Positions 1 to 9,836 of a stretch of 64,000 nucleotides of DNA are shown piece by piece. Position numbers and translations under genes: made by a program. Source of the stretch: Marinobacter sp. ELB17 (GTDB lineage Bacteria; Pseudomonadota; Gammaproteobacteria; Pseudomonadales; Oleiphilaceae); the NCBI RefSeq assembly GCF_000169375.1, contig NZ_AAXY01000005.1:124001-188000 (forward strand). Direction: 5' to 3'. Under the pieces are notes generated by a model. The model made no database searches. It was not told where the DNA came from and was given only the letters and a program-made list of their open reading frames with translations. How positions within the stretch are numbered: position 1 is the first letter of the stretch; each line of letters opens with the position of its first letter.

Positions 1-225
1 TTTACGGGTTGGACCGAAGGCTGGAAACATTAAAAACGCCAGCACCATGATGAGCGCCAGGTGAATGCTGCGCTGATAAAAAAGCCCTAAAGGCTGAATA
101 CCCGCGGAATAGAGTTGAAACAGGGAAAGACCCACCGCCACAATGGTGATGGCCCACAACACCGTGCGGGGTTGAATCACATTCCCCCTCGGCATTGTGA
201 TCGGCGGTTGCTTGGATTCGTTCAT
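1..225 (-). CDS. TRAP transporter fused permease (TAXI type), N-terminal part
   Basis: Partial gene cut by the window edge; only the first 75 codons are visible. The protein starts with a short polar tail, then a hydrophobic segment (about residues 23-42) and a second one (about residues 52-69), as in the N-terminus of fused 4TM/12TM permeases of TAXI-type TRAP transporters. It lies 26 bp after a DUF1850 gene and downstream of a TAXI binding protein, the usual order for these Na+-coupled uptake systems in the inner membrane. Family assignment rests mainly on this context because the core is outside the window. Confidence 0.75.
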   Translation of the reverse strand, partial: MNESKQPPITMPRGNVIQPRTVLWAITIVAVGLSLFQLYSAGIQPLGLFYQRSIHLALIMVLAFLMFPAFGPTRK

Positions 226-251
226 GAAGTCCTCGTCAGACGTTGTCTGGC

Positions 252-809
252 TTACTTATAATTCACGCTGGGCGGTGCGGGTTTGATAAGTTGAACAGTA
301 ACGCGTTGTCCCGAAGCATGGTCGCTCAGACTCACTTCCCGACGGTGATCGCCTACCAGCCATACCACGCGGTGATTTACCGCATCAGCGCCCACACGCA
401 AAACGTATCGATTATTGACCACTGGTTCGTCAATTTCATTGATCCAGTAGCCGCCTTCTCCGTCAGAGACTTGCTCACCTCGCCCTACCGTATGGCCTAA
501 ACCCGCCGCAAAATCGGGCTGATGACTTCGTTCTAATTGCATCACACCGGCAACGTTTCGATAACAGTCCAGCACGGCAAATTTTTTCACCGAGTGGTTC
601 CACTCAATGCACCAGCGCATTCCCGGTAGAACAGCGATATCGACCAGCATTTTGCCTTGCTCAGTAACAACTTGAAGGCGGTCAGACGAAATCGCCGGAG
701 CGGGAGATGCCCCGGCTCCGGCGAGCGGCAAACACATCAGCAGCAGAGCAGTCTGCAAACGCTTGGCGAACGCAAAGCGTGACAGAACAGTGCCGCATTG
801 CCTTTCCAT
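252..809 (-). CDS. DUF1850 domain protein of TAXI TRAP operon
   Basis: A 185-residue protein with a hydrophobic N-terminal segment (about residues 20-35), so probably exported or membrane-anchored. The body carries the DUF1850 pattern: an IEWNHSV motif near residue 67, a following LDCYR stretch, and an AAGLGHTV segment near residue 101. DUF1850 proteins occur almost only between the binding protein and fused permease of TAXI-type TRAP transporters; their role is unknown. It sits 20 bp after the binding protein and 26 bp before the permease, so the three are one operon. The name is fairly sure, the function is not. Confidence 0.8.
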   Translation of the reverse strand: MERQCGTVLSRFAFAKRLQTALLLMCLPLAGAGASPAPAISSDRLQVVTEQGKMLVDIAVLPGMRWCIEWNHSVKKFAVLDCYRNVAGVMQLERSHQPDFAAGLGHTVGRGEQVSDGEGGYWINEIDEPVVNNRYVLRVGADAVNHRVVWLVGDHRREVSLSDHASGQRVTVQLIKPAPPSVNYK

Positions 810-829
810 AGCTAGTTAACCCTTCACAG

Positions 830-1789
830 TTAAGGGCGCAGACGATCCGGGATAACAGCGCCAACTTCTTCGAAGTAACGAAGCGCACCCGGGTGCAGAG
901 GCACCGGCGTGGAGTCCATAGTGAACTTCACGGTGGTGTCGTTCGCCGCGGGGTGAACGGCAATCAGCTCATCCGTATTTTCAAACAGCAATCGCGTCAG
1001 CTTATAGGCTAACTCTTCGTCCATATCAGCATTAACAACGAGCACATTGGGAATGCCGATGGTCTGAACTGCTTCATCCATACCGTCATACATGCCTGCT
1101 GCCAGCTCAAACGGAGCAAAAACCGCTACTTCTTTCTGTGCATTGGCGACTTCTTCACTGGAGAGGCTAATCAGGCGGATATCACGTGTTGCGGCAAGGT
1201 TGAGAATTGAACTGGTCGGTGGGCCTACACTCCAGAAACCGGCGTCGATATCGCCATCACGAATCGCATCAGCAGTTTCATTGAAATTCAGACGCTGCGG
1301 CTCGAAATCGCTGTAGCTAATGCCATTAGCTTCCAATAATGCCCGCACGTTGAGCTCTGTACCGCTGCCCGGTGCGCCCACTGACACCCTCTTACCTTTC
1401 AGATCCACAATAGACTTAATATCCGATTCCGCCAGAGTCACCAGCTGCACGGCATTGGGGTAAACCGAGGCCAGAGCGCGAATATTTTTGATCTGGCGGT
1501 CTTCAAAATTATCAGTGCCGGTATACGCTTGATAGACCGTGTCTGCCAGTGCAAGCGCAAGATCCGCATCGCCGCGCATGATCAGACCCATATTTTCAAC
1601 CGAGGCGCCGGTTACTTCAGCAGTCGCCTTGGCGCCTTCAATATGATTATTGATCATTTCGGCGAAGCCACCGCCGATAGGATAGTAAACGCCCCCGGTG
1701 CCGCCGGTAGCGATCGAGAGTTGTTGTGCGCTCAAGGGGAGCGCAACAGCCAGCATAGATACCGCAACTGCATATTTTAAAATTCGCAT
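830..1789 (-). CDS. TAXI family TRAP transporter solute-binding protein
   Basis: A 319-residue periplasmic binding protein. The start at 1789 is chosen because the product then begins with a clean signal peptide (MRILKYAVAVSMLAVALPLSA, cleavage after A-x-A) and a GGAGG ribosome site lies 8 bases upstream; an upstream extension of the frame has no signal peptide. The mature N-terminus LSIATGGTGGVYYPIGG is the TAXI hallmark. TAXI proteins bind acidic ligands such as glutamate or 2-oxoglutarate, but the ligand cannot be told here. First gene of the operon with DUF1850 and the fused permease. Confidence 0.92.
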   Translation of the reverse strand: MRILKYAVAVSMLAVALPLSAQQLSIATGGTGGVYYPIGGGFAEMINNHIEGAKATAEVTGASVENMGLIMRGDADLALALADTVYQAYTGTDNFEDRQIKNIRALASVYPNAVQLVTLAESDIKSIVDLKGKRVSVGAPGSGTELNVRALLEANGISYSDFEPQRLNFNETADAIRDGDIDAGFWSVGPPTSSILNLAATRDIRLISLSSEEVANAQKEVAVFAPFELAAGMYDGMDEAVQTIGIPNVLVVNADMDEELAYKLTRLLFENTDELIAVHPAANDTTVKFTMDSTPVPLHPGALRYFEEVGAVIPDRLRP

Positions 1790-1947
1790 GAACGTTTCCT
1801 CCGCCCTATTGGACTTATATTTATGATTGACGAAAAAGGAGGTGTTAAATCCTCGGCTTCTATTTGCCATTAATGAGTACGTAGAAGCAACGATTGAGAA
1901 ATTAGCACGTCTTGGGTGCTGATGTCTCGTAACAAAAGATCGCCCTG

Positions 1948-2100
1948 TCACTCAAAAGACCAGAAACTCATGACCAAGATGGTGCCTGGGGCTTCGAACC
2001 AAAAGCGCTCCAGATCCGGCTGACTGCCATGGCATTAGGCCCGGCTTCTTTAACCTCCAGGGTCTTGAACCACTGCACCTTGTGACCCAGGTTGATGGCC
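1948..2100 (-). pseudogene. Unidentified gene remnant
   Basis: Between the TAXI operon and the phosphodiesterase (about 375 bases without an intact gene) the minus strand reads like protein in two frames: [20 protein letters not shown], then, one frame over, QPDLERFWFEAPGTILVMSF before a stop at 1948. This suggests the tail of a frameshifted gene. I do not recognise the family. It may be chance. Confidence 0.25.
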
Positions 2101-2166
2101 ACTACACTAACTCCAGATAAGGAAAGACCTGGATGCTATACAACGAAACAACAAAAGGACCTTGTC

Positions 2167-3423
2167 ATGAAACTCGCGTTTACCTTGCCCCTGATCATCG
2201 GCTCGCTGGCGGTGTTATCCGGCTGCACCACCACCGGCATCAACGCTAATACCAATCAAGCGGCACCCGTCGAAAGCGGCCAAACGTTGGTTCAGCTTGG
2301 CCCCCGGCCTTACTTTCTGATCAACGATATGGATGCCGGCGAACTGAAAAACACGCTGCAAGCGTGTGCTTCGAAGCTGTCGGCACCGTCGGATTTCTCT
2401 ATTGCCCATCGCGGCGCGCCCCTGCAATTTCCTGAACATACCCGCCAATCCTATGTAGCAGCCGCCAGAATGGGGGCCGGAATTGTCGAGTGTGACGTCG
2501 CATTTACCAAAGACCGGGAATTGGTCTGTCGTCATGCCCAGAATGATTTGCACACCACCACCAACATCGTGGCCGTGCCGGAGCTAAACGCCAAATGCAC
2601 CCAGCCCTTTGTGCCCGCCGATCCGGCCACCGACAGACCGGCCCAGGCTGAATGTCGCACCAGCGACATTACACTGGCTGAGTTTAAATCACTCAGGGGG
2701 AAAATGGATGCCTTTGACCCTGAAGCCACCACGCCCGAGGCGTACCTTGGCGGTACCGCCGATTGGCGTACGGACCTGTATTCAACTCGAGGCACTCTGT
2801 TGAGTCATCGCGAAAGTATCGAATTGTTCAAGGAGCTCGGCGTCAAGTTCACTCCCGAACTGAAAACACCGGTAGTGGATATGCCTTATAGCGGGGGCTA
2901 TTCGCAACAAGACTATGCCCGCCAGATGATCAATGAATACATCGAGGCGGGGGTCAGCCCTGAGGATGTATGGCCACAGTCCTTCCTGCTGGATGACGTT
3001 ATCTTCTGGGTCAATCAAATGCCCGAGTTTGGTCGCCAGGCCGTATTTTTGGATGAGAAACCGAACGAGCCGAATAACGTCTCCATGGTGTACATGGAAA
3101 ATCTGGTCCAGCAAGGGGTTCCCATTCTGGCACCCGCGCTCTGGAAAATGCTGACTCTGGACGACAAACAAAAGATTGTACCGTCCGAGTACGCGATCAA
3201 CGCCAAAGCTGCAGGTCTTGACCTGATTGCCTGGACAGTGGAACGCAGCGGGCCGCTCAATAACGGCGGTGGCTGGTACCATCAGAGCATCACCGATGCC
3301 ATTAACAATGATGGCGACACCTTCACAGTGATTGATGTGCTGGCTCAGGATGTGGGTGTCATCGGGATTTTCTCGGATTGGCCTGCAACCACGACTTACT
3401 ACGCTAACTGCATGGGGCTTTAG
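2167..3423 (+). CDS. Glycerophosphodiester phosphodiesterase lipoprotein
   Basis: 418 residues. The start at 2167 gives a lipoprotein signal ([20 protein letters not shown], lipobox LSGC, lipidated Cys20) with AAGGA upstream; the longer in-frame start at 2092 has no signal. The GDPD barrel shows [14 protein letters not shown] (catalytic His-Arg and the first metal Glu) and VECDV with LVCRH downstream (second acidic residue and second His). Such enzymes release glycerol 3-phosphate from phospholipid-derived glycerophosphodiesters in the periplasm. At 418 residues it resembles the larger periplasmic GlpQ-like or eukaryote-like GDPD group. It stands alone, with no glp transport genes beside it. 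Confidence 0.88.
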   Translation: MKLAFTLPLIIGSLAVLSGCTTTGINANTNQAAPVESGQTLVQLGPRPYFLINDMDAGELKNTLQACASKLSAPSDFSIAHRGAPLQFPEHTRQSYVAAARMGAGIVECDVAFTKDRELVCRHAQNDLHTTTNIVAVPELNAKCTQPFVPADPATDRPAQAECRTSDITLAEFKSLRGKMDAFDPEATTPEAYLGGTADWRTDLYSTRGTLLSHRESIELFKELGVKFTPELKTPVVDMPYSGGYSQQDYARQMINEYIEAGVSPEDVWPQSFLLDDVIFWVNQMPEFGRQAVFLDEKPNEPNNVSMVYMENLVQQGVPILAPALWKMLTLDDKQKIVPSEYAINAKAAGLDLIAWTVERSGPLNNGGGWYHQSITDAINNDGDTFTVIDVLAQDVGVIGIFSDWPATTTYYANCMGL

Positions 3424-3513
3424 GCGCGATTCACACACCAAAAGCATAAGGAAGTTTTGAAAGACGTAAGCGGACTACCCCGTGCCTCCAGCAATTGATG
3501 TTGTTATATAGCA

Positions 3514-3985
3514 GCAACCATCGTAATAAAACCTGCTGCCAGAACTGGAATAACCACGGTAATCACGCCTATGTCTTTATAGGCCTCTCGGTGAGTCAGT
3601 TTGGTTATCGTGAGCATAGCCACCAGAACGATAGCCAGAGGGATGATAGACAGCGGCCATCAAACCATAGTGTGCGCCCGCAAAAAAGTCCGTACCCAGA
3701 GCAGCCGACAAGATCACGTTCTGAACCGAGGGTGTACCAGGCAAGGCCGTCAGGATGAAAGTTCCACTGCCCAGAGCAATTGCGCCCAGTAGAAGGCGCT
3801 TAGGTATATTTGCTTCTCTTAATAGCCGCAGACCCAACGGATAAATAGCAAAAATCACAACGAACACCACAACACCGCCATAGGTCAATAAAGCGCAAGC
3901 GAATGTCACAATCCAGAGCGTTCTGTGGGAACCAAACTTGTTAGATAAGGTTAGGGCAAGGCTGGTAGCTGCGTGGCTCTCGCCC
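3514..3985 (-). pseudogene. GntP-family permease remnant
   Basis: Two adjacent frames encode parts of one permease. The upstream part (about 3985-3640) includes LLTYGGVVVFVVIFAIYPLG and TALPGTPSVQN, the latter a GntP-family signature loop. The downstream part (about 3655-3514) continues in another frame with IIPLAIVLVAMLTITKLTHR and ends in a stop. Both ends of a normal 440-residue gluconate/citrate-type permease are missing, so this is a decayed fragment with at least one frameshift. Confidence 0.65.
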
Positions 3986-4052
3986 TTTGGCCTAAGCTGA
4001 TGGTGGTTGGTCTCGGTCTTCTATAAAGTCCTCTGTGTCACCTTCGTCGGAA

Positions 4053-5015
4053 TTAAAGAACGTTGGCCAGTCGCTTGGTGGCTGCGTCATTCAGCCAGCT
4101 GGACCACTCGTCGCTGTTGTTGCTCAGAAAGTAAACCGCAGCTTCTTCGGCGGAGGCGTCATTCTCATCCATCCAGGCCAGCAGAGCACTCATGGTGCTG
4201 GTCTTGAAGGTCATCTTGCTCAGCATCTCAACTATTTCCGGCTCGCGCTCGCCGAAGCTGGTGGTGACCACGGTCAGGATAGTGGCCGCAGGGAAATCGG
4301 AAACGCCGGGGTTGTCGACCTCCTGGGTCTGATTACGGGTATGAACGTCTGCCTTGTACTCACCCAGACTTACACGCGTCATGTCGTACTTGCCAAGTGG
4401 CACAGTCGGACCCCAGTAGTAACCGAACCAGGACTCTTCGCTTTGGACAGCGGATGCCATGGAGGTCGCCAGGGTTTCACCAGAACCGTGGTCGAATACC
4501 TCGATACCTGAGGCTTTCAGATCCAGAGCGCGGACCAGGTTGTCACTTTGGATACGGCAGCCCCAACCGCTCGGGCAGTTGTTAAAGCGGCTGTCTACCA
4601 GTTCCGGATTCGCCATAATGCCTTCAATGGTTTTCAATTCCGGGTGTTTTTCGGCCAGATACGTAGGAATCCACCAGCCTTCGATACCACCCGGGTCCAG
4701 TACTTCGGCCACGCGTTTGATCTTGCCTTGCTCTTCCAGTTGCAGGAGCGCCTCGCTGACAGCGTTCAGCCACAGCTCGGTTACAATATCCGGTTTGCCG
4801 TTTTCGGCGACCGATGTGACGGCAGGAACTGTGTCAGAAGGAATCACCGATACGTCACAGCCGTAACCCTGTTCCATAATGAATTCGGCGACGCGTGTTA
4901 CGACGGTACTCGAGGCCCAGTTCATTTTGGTGATGGATACTTCACCGCATTCGGCGGCAGCGAGCGAGGGTGCAGACAGGGCGCACAAAAGCGCCACGGG
5001 CGTTAATTTTCGCAT
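4053..5015 (-). CDS. Glycine betaine/proline-type ABC transporter substrate-binding protein
   Basis: 320 residues with a signal peptide (MRKLTPVALLCALSAPSLAAA). The mature part matches the ProX/OpuAC-type family (QBP2 fold): ITKMNWASSTVVTRVAEFIM at the start, PDIVTELWLNAV, GWWIPTYLAEKHPEL and WFGYYWGPT, where Trp and Tyr residues usually form the aromatic cage for a quaternary ammonium. It should capture betaine-like compounds in the periplasm. No permease or ATPase gene is adjacent, so it is an orphan that must use a transporter encoded elsewhere. Downstream lies only the GntP remnant. Confidence 0.85.
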   Translation of the reverse strand: MRKLTPVALLCALSAPSLAAAECGEVSITKMNWASSTVVTRVAEFIMEQGYGCDVSVIPSDTVPAVTSVAENGKPDIVTELWLNAVSEALLQLEEQGKIKRVAEVLDPGGIEGWWIPTYLAEKHPELKTIEGIMANPELVDSRFNNCPSGWGCRIQSDNLVRALDLKASGIEVFDHGSGETLATSMASAVQSEESWFGYYWGPTVPLGKYDMTRVSLGEYKADVHTRNQTQEVDNPGVSDFPAATILTVVTTSFGEREPEIVEMLSKMTFKTSTMSALLAWMDENDASAEEAAVYFLSNNSDEWSSWLNDAATKRLANVL

Positions 5016-5538
5016 GGTTGGTACTCCATTTTGGATTTGAACAGACGCGGCGCTGGGGCTGCTGAGGAGGTCTGGAAGACCTCCCGAGAGGTGAATACGC
5101 GCTGTTGGTGCGTGTTAACGGGAAAAGATAAGCGTTGAAATCTCAGTTACTACCTACACTAACGGTAACGATTTGAGCAGGAGTTACAAGCAATTCATGA
5201 TAAATGTCGCTGAAAAGTCCATATCAGGGCCGTATTTCTTGCCGAATTGGGCGGTCGTTGCAGCTTGACGCGTCAGTCTTTTGAGCGTCTAACCACCGAC
5301 CTATCGGGTCACACGGAACCCACAACCATGAAAATTCTTAAGACCAAAACCGCCCTCAATCCGCGCCGGATGCGCATGTTCATGCCTGATAAGGGGTGCC
5401 AACTGCGCTCGCGCTGCTGGCCATCGAATTCAAGTGTCGGAATCGAATCGGTCAAATCGATTTTGTATATTTTGGTTTGTTTGTTGCCTAAAACGAATGG
5501 AACCCATCGAATTTTTGGCTTAAGTTGCCAGGCTGCGC
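5016..5538. other. Intergenic region with possible glutathione S-transferase scrap
   Basis: About 520 bases with no intact gene. From 5328 a plus-strand ATG opens MKILKTKTALNPRRMRMFMP, which resembles the first 20 residues of glutathione S-transferases (N-terminal strand plus NPRRVRMFLAEKG-like helix), then loses similarity after about 30 codons. It looks like a gene start left behind by a deletion. The rest is AT-rich leader sequence for the neighbouring genes. Confidence 0.35.
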
Positions 5539-5566
5539 TATATTCTATGCATACGCATCGAATATA
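5539..5566. promoter_or_regulatory. Candidate HipB operator
   Basis: TATATTC (5539-5545) and GAATATA (5560-5566) form a perfect 7-bp inverted repeat around a near-palindromic core, TATGCATACGCATC. It ends 9 bases before the antitoxin start codon, in the right place for autorepression by the HTH antitoxin. E. coli HipB binds a similar two-arm site with an 8-base spacer; here the arms and spacing differ. Confidence 0.55.
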
Positions 5567-5575
5567 GGTTTTGTG

Positions 5576-5908
5576 ATGAAAATAACCGTGTCTAGCGTTA
5601 AGCAGGCTGGGATGCTTGTCCGGGCAGTGCGAAAAAGCCAGTCCCTGAGGCAAGATGACCTGGCAGGAAGTGCCGGTGTCGGTCACGTCTTCGTGCGTGA
5701 TGCTGAGCGAGGTAAGGAGACCATCGAATTCGGTCGTTTTTTGCGTTTGCTCGACGAATTGGGAATCTGCGTGACGTTCGACATACCCGAGTCGGCTTTG
5801 CCGCAATACGAACAACTGAAAGCAACGGGAATGAAGCCACTCCCACCTCGCGAAAGAAAACAAAAAGCTAAGGATTCAAGCCCAATCTCATCGGGCCATA
5901 AAACATGA
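5576..5908 (+). CDS. hipB: HipB-like XRE-family antitoxin
   Basis: 110 residues from the ATG at 5576 (an earlier in-frame codon at 5525 would place the start upstream of the operator). Residues 10-62 form an XRE helix-turn-helix: QAGMLVRAVRKSQSLRQDDL, then the recognition part GVGHVFVRDAERGKETIEFG. The tail is basic (PPRERKQKAK). It overlaps the following hipA by 4 bases (ATGA), so the two are translationally coupled. It should bind and neutralise the HipA kinase and repress the operon. Confidence 0.85.
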   Translation: MKITVSSVKQAGMLVRAVRKSQSLRQDDLAGSAGVGHVFVRDAERGKETIEFGRFLRLLDELGICVTFDIPESALPQYEQLKATGMKPLPPRERKQKAKDSSPISSGHKT

Positions 5909-7239
5909 GAAGTCTGGTGATTTATCACAACGGAACAACGGTAGGCGTCCTGTCTGAGCAAGAAAACATCTGGGAATTTTCATACGCTGACGACTGGTTG
6001 TCATTCGTGGATGGGTTCGATCTGTCTCCAGCACTATCTCGAGATGAAAAAACCATCAAAGATGGCTCATCAACGCGCCCCGTCCAGTGGTACTTTGACA
6101 ATCTTCTGCCAGAAGAGGCTTTACGCCAGGTCGTTGCAAAAGAAGCCGGGCTGAAGTGGGAAGATTCCTTTGGTCTTTTGGAATACTACGGCGCCGAGTC
6201 TGCCGGCGCTCTGGTTTTACTCGAACACGGATATTCGTTAGATCTTCCAACTGGGCGGAGAAGACTGACCAACGAACAGCTGAGTCAACGAATCAGGAAC
6301 CTTCCCAGATCTTCTCTACAAAAAGACTCTCCAAAGCGGATGTCACTGGCCGGAGCTCAACATAAGATGCTGATCGTTCTGGGCGGAGAGGAAATCTATG
6401 AGCCGGAAGCGGGCACGCCGTCCACACATATTCTGAAGCCCAATCATCCGGGGCCAGACTATCCAGCCTCAGTAATGAATGAGTATTTTATTATGCGGCT
6501 TGCTCGGGAAATGAAGCTGAATGTCCCTGATGTCAGCATGCGTTATGTGCCCGAACCTGTGTACATCATTGAGCGGTTTGATCGGTGGTCCGATGCGGCG
6601 GGTGTGGTTCATCGCATTCACGTGATCGACACTTGCCAGCTCCTAAACAGAGGCAGGGCCTTCAAATACTCCGGCGCAAACACGGAGTCCCTCAATAAAG
6701 CCATTTTGAAATGCCGAGGCAAAGCTGTTGCCCGTTTGGAATTATTCCGTTGGTTGATTTTTAATGTTCTGACGGGCAACGGTGACAATCATCTGAAAAA
6801 CATATCGTTCATTGTTGATCCGAAGGGCATTCGTGTGGCCCCCGCTTATGATCTTTTGGCGACAGCTGTTTACGAGACGAAAGCCCTTGCATCACAAAAC
6901 GCACGATGGCCGTCATCAGAACTGGCGCTTCAAATCAGTGACGGCTCCAAAAGCTTTGGCGCAGTCACTTTCAAAGATCTGGTAAAGGCCGGTATGGCAC
7001 TGGGGTTGGCGAAGGGTACAGTGTCGCGGGAAATTACCCGTCAACTTGACACAATCCTTCCAACTGCCCACAACCTTTATAAAAGGATTTGTGAGGAACA
7101 TGGGAAATTGGTTGAAAAGTCGCCAGATCCGGCTGAGGCCAAAAAGAACTGGGGCATCGAGCAGAAGCTAATTCTATCTATCCTGCATATCATCCTAAAT
7201 GACATGGAACACAGTCTTCGCGCCAGTATTGACGTCTAA
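5905..7239 (+). CDS. hipA: HipA-like serine/threonine kinase toxin
   Basis: 444 residues, normal for HipA. The N-terminal 'couple_hipA' domain (residues 1-110) contains DGFDLSPALSRDE and QWYFDNLLPEE. The kinase part has SLAGAQHKMLIV (glycine-rich/Lys region), STHILKPN, YIIERFDR, CQLLNRGRAFKYSG, the catalytic loop LTGNGDNHLKN and the metal-binding APAYDLLAT. E. coli HipA phosphorylates glutamyl-tRNA synthetase and causes growth arrest; the target here is not known. All kinase motifs look intact. Confidence 0.9.
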   Translation: MRSLVIYHNGTTVGVLSEQENIWEFSYADDWLSFVDGFDLSPALSRDEKTIKDGSSTRPVQWYFDNLLPEEALRQVVAKEAGLKWEDSFGLLEYYGAESAGALVLLEHGYSLDLPTGRRRLTNEQLSQRIRNLPRSSLQKDSPKRMSLAGAQHKMLIVLGGEEIYEPEAGTPSTHILKPNHPGPDYPASVMNEYFIMRLAREMKLNVPDVSMRYVPEPVYIIERFDRWSDAAGVVHRIHVIDTCQLLNRGRAFKYSGANTESLNKAILKCRGKAVARLELFRWLIFNVLTGNGDNHLKNISFIVDPKGIRVAPAYDLLATAVYETKALASQNARWPSSELALQISDGSKSFGAVTFKDLVKAGMALGLAKGTVSREITRQLDTILPTAHNLYKRICEEHGKLVEKSPDPAEAKKNWGIEQKLILSILHIILNDMEHSLRASIDV

Positions 7240-7343
7240 GCCCCTAAAATAAGCAAGGAGAGATGGGGTCGGTTGGTCGGTCGTAACGTTTGACTGCCCC
7301 CCGGAGCCGTTCTAGAGGCTCTAGTTCGTGCGGGAGTGGTTCA
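7240..7343. other. Spacer between hipA and the IS21 element
   Basis: Short spacer with a weak hairpin GAGCC-GTTCTAGA-GGCTC near 7304-7321. No gene seen. Confidence 0.3.
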
Positions 7344-7363
7344 TGCGTATTCCAGACCAAGGT

Positions 7364-7432
7364 TGCCACTGATTCCAGACGAAGCCTGCCACCCATTCCA
7401 CGCGAAAGCTGCCACTGATTCCACGGCAAAGC
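7364..7432. repeat. IS21 terminal transposase-binding repeats (3 copies)
   Basis: Three direct copies of a 22-23 bp unit beginning TGCCAC (starts at 7364, 7387 and 7410) just inside the left end. Repeats like these bind IstA in IS21-family elements. Confidence 0.7.
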
Positions 7433-7527
7433 TGCCACCCCGGCAGGTTGCCTGACTCACCCCATCAAACCGTCCGACGCGGGATAACTTAACGGTACTC
7501 TGAGTCTTTTCATCCGGAGAAGACCAG

Positions 7528-9069
7528 GTGCCAGCAAAGAGGTTGTCCATGCGTAAGATCAAAGAAGTCCTCCGCCTCAAATGGGAGCGAGGGCTGAGCA
7601 ACCGACAGATTGCGGCGGCCTGCGGCGTCAGCCGCCCAACGGTCAGCGAGTACCTTCGGCGTTTAGCCGAAGCCGGTCTGAACTGGCCATTGCCGGAGAA
7701 TCTGGATGAAGCTCACCTGGAGCAACGGTTGTTCCCGCCCCCTCCAGACTTGCCGGCCGAGGTTCGAGGCCTACCGGACTGGCATCAGATCCACGAGGAA
7801 CTGAAGGGTAAATACGTCACTCTGTTCCTGCTCTGGCAGGAGTACCGGGAGGCAAACCCAGAGGGGTATCAGTACAGCTGGTTCTGCGAGCACTACCGGG
7901 CCTGGCAGGGCAAGCTGGATCTGGTGATGCGCCAGAATCACCGGGCCGGGGAGAAGCTCTTTGTGGATTATGCCGGCCAGACCGTGCCCGTCATTGACCG
8001 CACCACCGGAGAGGTCCACGAGGCGCAGATCTTTGTGGCGGTTATGGGCGCTTCCAATTACACCTACGCCGAAGCCACCTGGAGCCAGAAGCTGCCAGAC
8101 TGGATGGGCTCCCACATCCGAACCTTCGAATTCCTCATGGGAGTGCCTGAACTGGTGGTTCCGGATAACTTGAAGTCCGGTGTAACAAAAGCTCACCGCT
8201 ACGAGCCAGACCTCAACCCGACCTACCAGGACATGGCCGCCCATTACGGCGTAGCCGTGGTCCCTACGAGGGTTCGAAAGCCCCGTGACAAAGCCAAGGT
8301 GGAAGGCGGTGTGTTGATCGTCGAACGCTGGATCCTGGCGGCGCTGCGCCACCGTCAGCACTTCTCGCTCGGGCAACTCAATGCCACCCTCCGTGAGCTG
8401 CTGGAAAAGCTCAATCGCCGCCCCTTCCGAAAGCTGCCCGGCTGTCGGCGCGACCACTTCGAACAGTTGGACAAACCCGCCCTACAACCCCTGCCAGCTG
8501 AGCGTTATGTCTACGCGGAATGGAAGAAGGCCCGAGTGAATATCGACTACCACATAGCCGTTGACGGGCACTACTACTCGGTGCCCTACACCCTCATCAA
8601 GAAGGAAGTGGAGGTCCGAATCACCCACAACATCATCGAGTGTTTTTACCGGGGCAACCGGATCGCCAGCCACCGCCGCTCGGACCAAAAGGGACGGCAT
8701 ACCACCATCGCTGCCCATATGCCCGAATCCCATCGGCAGGCGGGTGAGTGGTCGCCGGAACGGCTGAGAACCTGGGCGGCCAAGACGGGTCCCGCCACAG
8801 AGAAACTCATCCGTACCGCCCTGGGTGCCCGCAAACACCCACAGCAGGCCTACCGCTCCTGCCTGGGCATTCTCCGGCTGGGCAAGAGTTACGGCGAAGC
8901 ACGACTGGAAGCCGCCTGCCGGCGGGCCCTGATGCTGGGTAGCTGTCGTTACAAAAGCATCGAATCCATCCTCAAGCATCGCCTGGACCAGCAGCCCCTG
9001 GAAGAGCAACAGGACCTGGCCTTACCCGATACCCATGACAACATCCGCGGCCCGGCCTACTACCACTGA
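7528..9069 (+). CDS. istA: IS21 family transposase IstA
   Basis: 513 residues; starts at GTG 7528, or at ATG 7549. An N-terminal HTH (residues 8-45, [20 protein letters not shown]) is followed by the rve integrase core: [10 protein letters not shown] (first Asp), [12 protein letters not shown] (second Asp) and [15 protein letters not shown] (Glu), then a C-terminal Mu-type beta-barrel region ([13 protein letters not shown]). Length and motifs are complete, so it is probably active. It is followed 11 bp later by istB. Confidence 0.95.
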   Translation: MPAKRLSMRKIKEVLRLKWERGLSNRQIAAACGVSRPTVSEYLRRLAEAGLNWPLPENLDEAHLEQRLFPPPPDLPAEVRGLPDWHQIHEELKGKYVTLFLLWQEYREANPEGYQYSWFCEHYRAWQGKLDLVMRQNHRAGEKLFVDYAGQTVPVIDRTTGEVHEAQIFVAVMGASNYTYAEATWSQKLPDWMGSHIRTFEFLMGVPELVVPDNLKSGVTKAHRYEPDLNPTYQDMAAHYGVAVVPTRVRKPRDKAKVEGGVLIVERWILAALRHRQHFSLGQLNATLRELLEKLNRRPFRKLPGCRRDHFEQLDKPALQPLPAERYVYAEWKKARVNIDYHIAVDGHYYSVPYTLIKKEVEVRITHNIIECFYRGNRIASHRRSDQKGRHTTIAAHMPESHRQAGEWSPERLRTWAAKTGPATEKLIRTALGARKHPQQAYRSCLGILRLGKSYGEARLEAACRRALMLGSCRYKSIESILKHRLDQQPLEEQQDLALPDTHDNIRGPAYYH

Positions 9070-9080
9070 GGGAACCTGAC

Positions 9081-9836
9081 ATGCTGACACATCCGACTCT
9101 GGACAAACTCCATGCCCTCAAATTGACCGGCATGGCGTCCGCACTGGCTGATCAGTCGGCCACGCCTGACATCACGGAACTGAGCTTCGAGGAGCGCCTT
9201 GGACTGCTGGTCGATCGGGAGATGACCGAACGAGATAACCGACGCCTGACCAGCCGGCTGCGCCGGGCTGGACTGCGACACACCGCCGTTCTCGAAGACC
9301 TGGATTACCGGAACTCACGGGGTCTGGATAAGGGGCTGATCCAATCCCTGGCAAGCTGCCAGTGGGTGAAGGAACACCTGAATGTGCTCATCACCGGCCC
9401 CACCGGTGTTGGCAAAACCTGGCTGGCCTGTGCCCTGGCACATAAGGCCTGTCGGGGAGGCTACACCGCACAGTACGTTCGCCTGACTCGGCTGCTACGA
9501 GAACTGACCATCACCAAAGGAGATGGTCAGTATCCCAAGCTCTTGGCCAACCTCGCCAAAGTGGATGTGCTGATCCTGGATGACTGGGGGCTTATGAAAC
9601 TGAGTGCAGAGAACCGAAGAGACTTGCTGGAAGTGCTGGAAGACCGTTACGGCCGTCGCTCCACCATCGCCACCAGCCAACTCCCTATCGAGGAATGGCA
9701 CGACGCTATCGGTGACGCCACTCTGGCGGATGCTATTCTGGATCGGCTGGTTCACAACGCCTACAAGATCAATCTCAGGGGTGAATCCATGCGAAAACGA
9801 CAAGCAAAGTTGACGGGCACCACAGCTTCGGAGTAA
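9081..9836 (+). CDS. istB: IS21 family helper ATPase IstB
   Basis: 251-residue AAA+ ATPase related to DnaC. Walker A is GPTGVGKTWLACALAHKA (about residues 107-124) and Walker B is VLILDDWGLM; the sensor region STIATSQLPIEEWH follows. IstB forms the ATP-dependent oligomer that directs IstA-mediated insertion. Intact, and coupled with istA. Confidence 0.95.
   Translation: MLTHPTLDKLHALKLTGMASALADQSATPDITELSFEERLGLLVDREMTERDNRRLTSRLRRAGLRHTAVLEDLDYRNSRGLDKGLIQSLASCQWVKEHLNVLITGPTGVGKTWLACALAHKACRGGYTAQYVRLTRLLRELTITKGDGQYPKLLANLAKVDVLILDDWGLMKLSAENRRDLLEVLEDRYGRRSTIATSQLPIEEWHDAIGDATLADAILDRLVHNAYKINLRGESMRKRQAKLTGTTASE

Noticed and set aside
2782..3447. A 221-codon open frame opposite the phosphodiesterase gene
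   Set aside because: It lies fully antisense to a gene with intact catalytic motifs and has no ribosome site or family resemblance.
5309..5863. A 184-codon minus-strand frame across the hipB promoter
   Set aside because: It runs antisense through hipB and its operator and has no domain or ribosome site.
7771..8457. A 228-codon antisense frame in istA
   Set aside because: Shadow of the transposase gene; the transposase frame has all catalytic residues.
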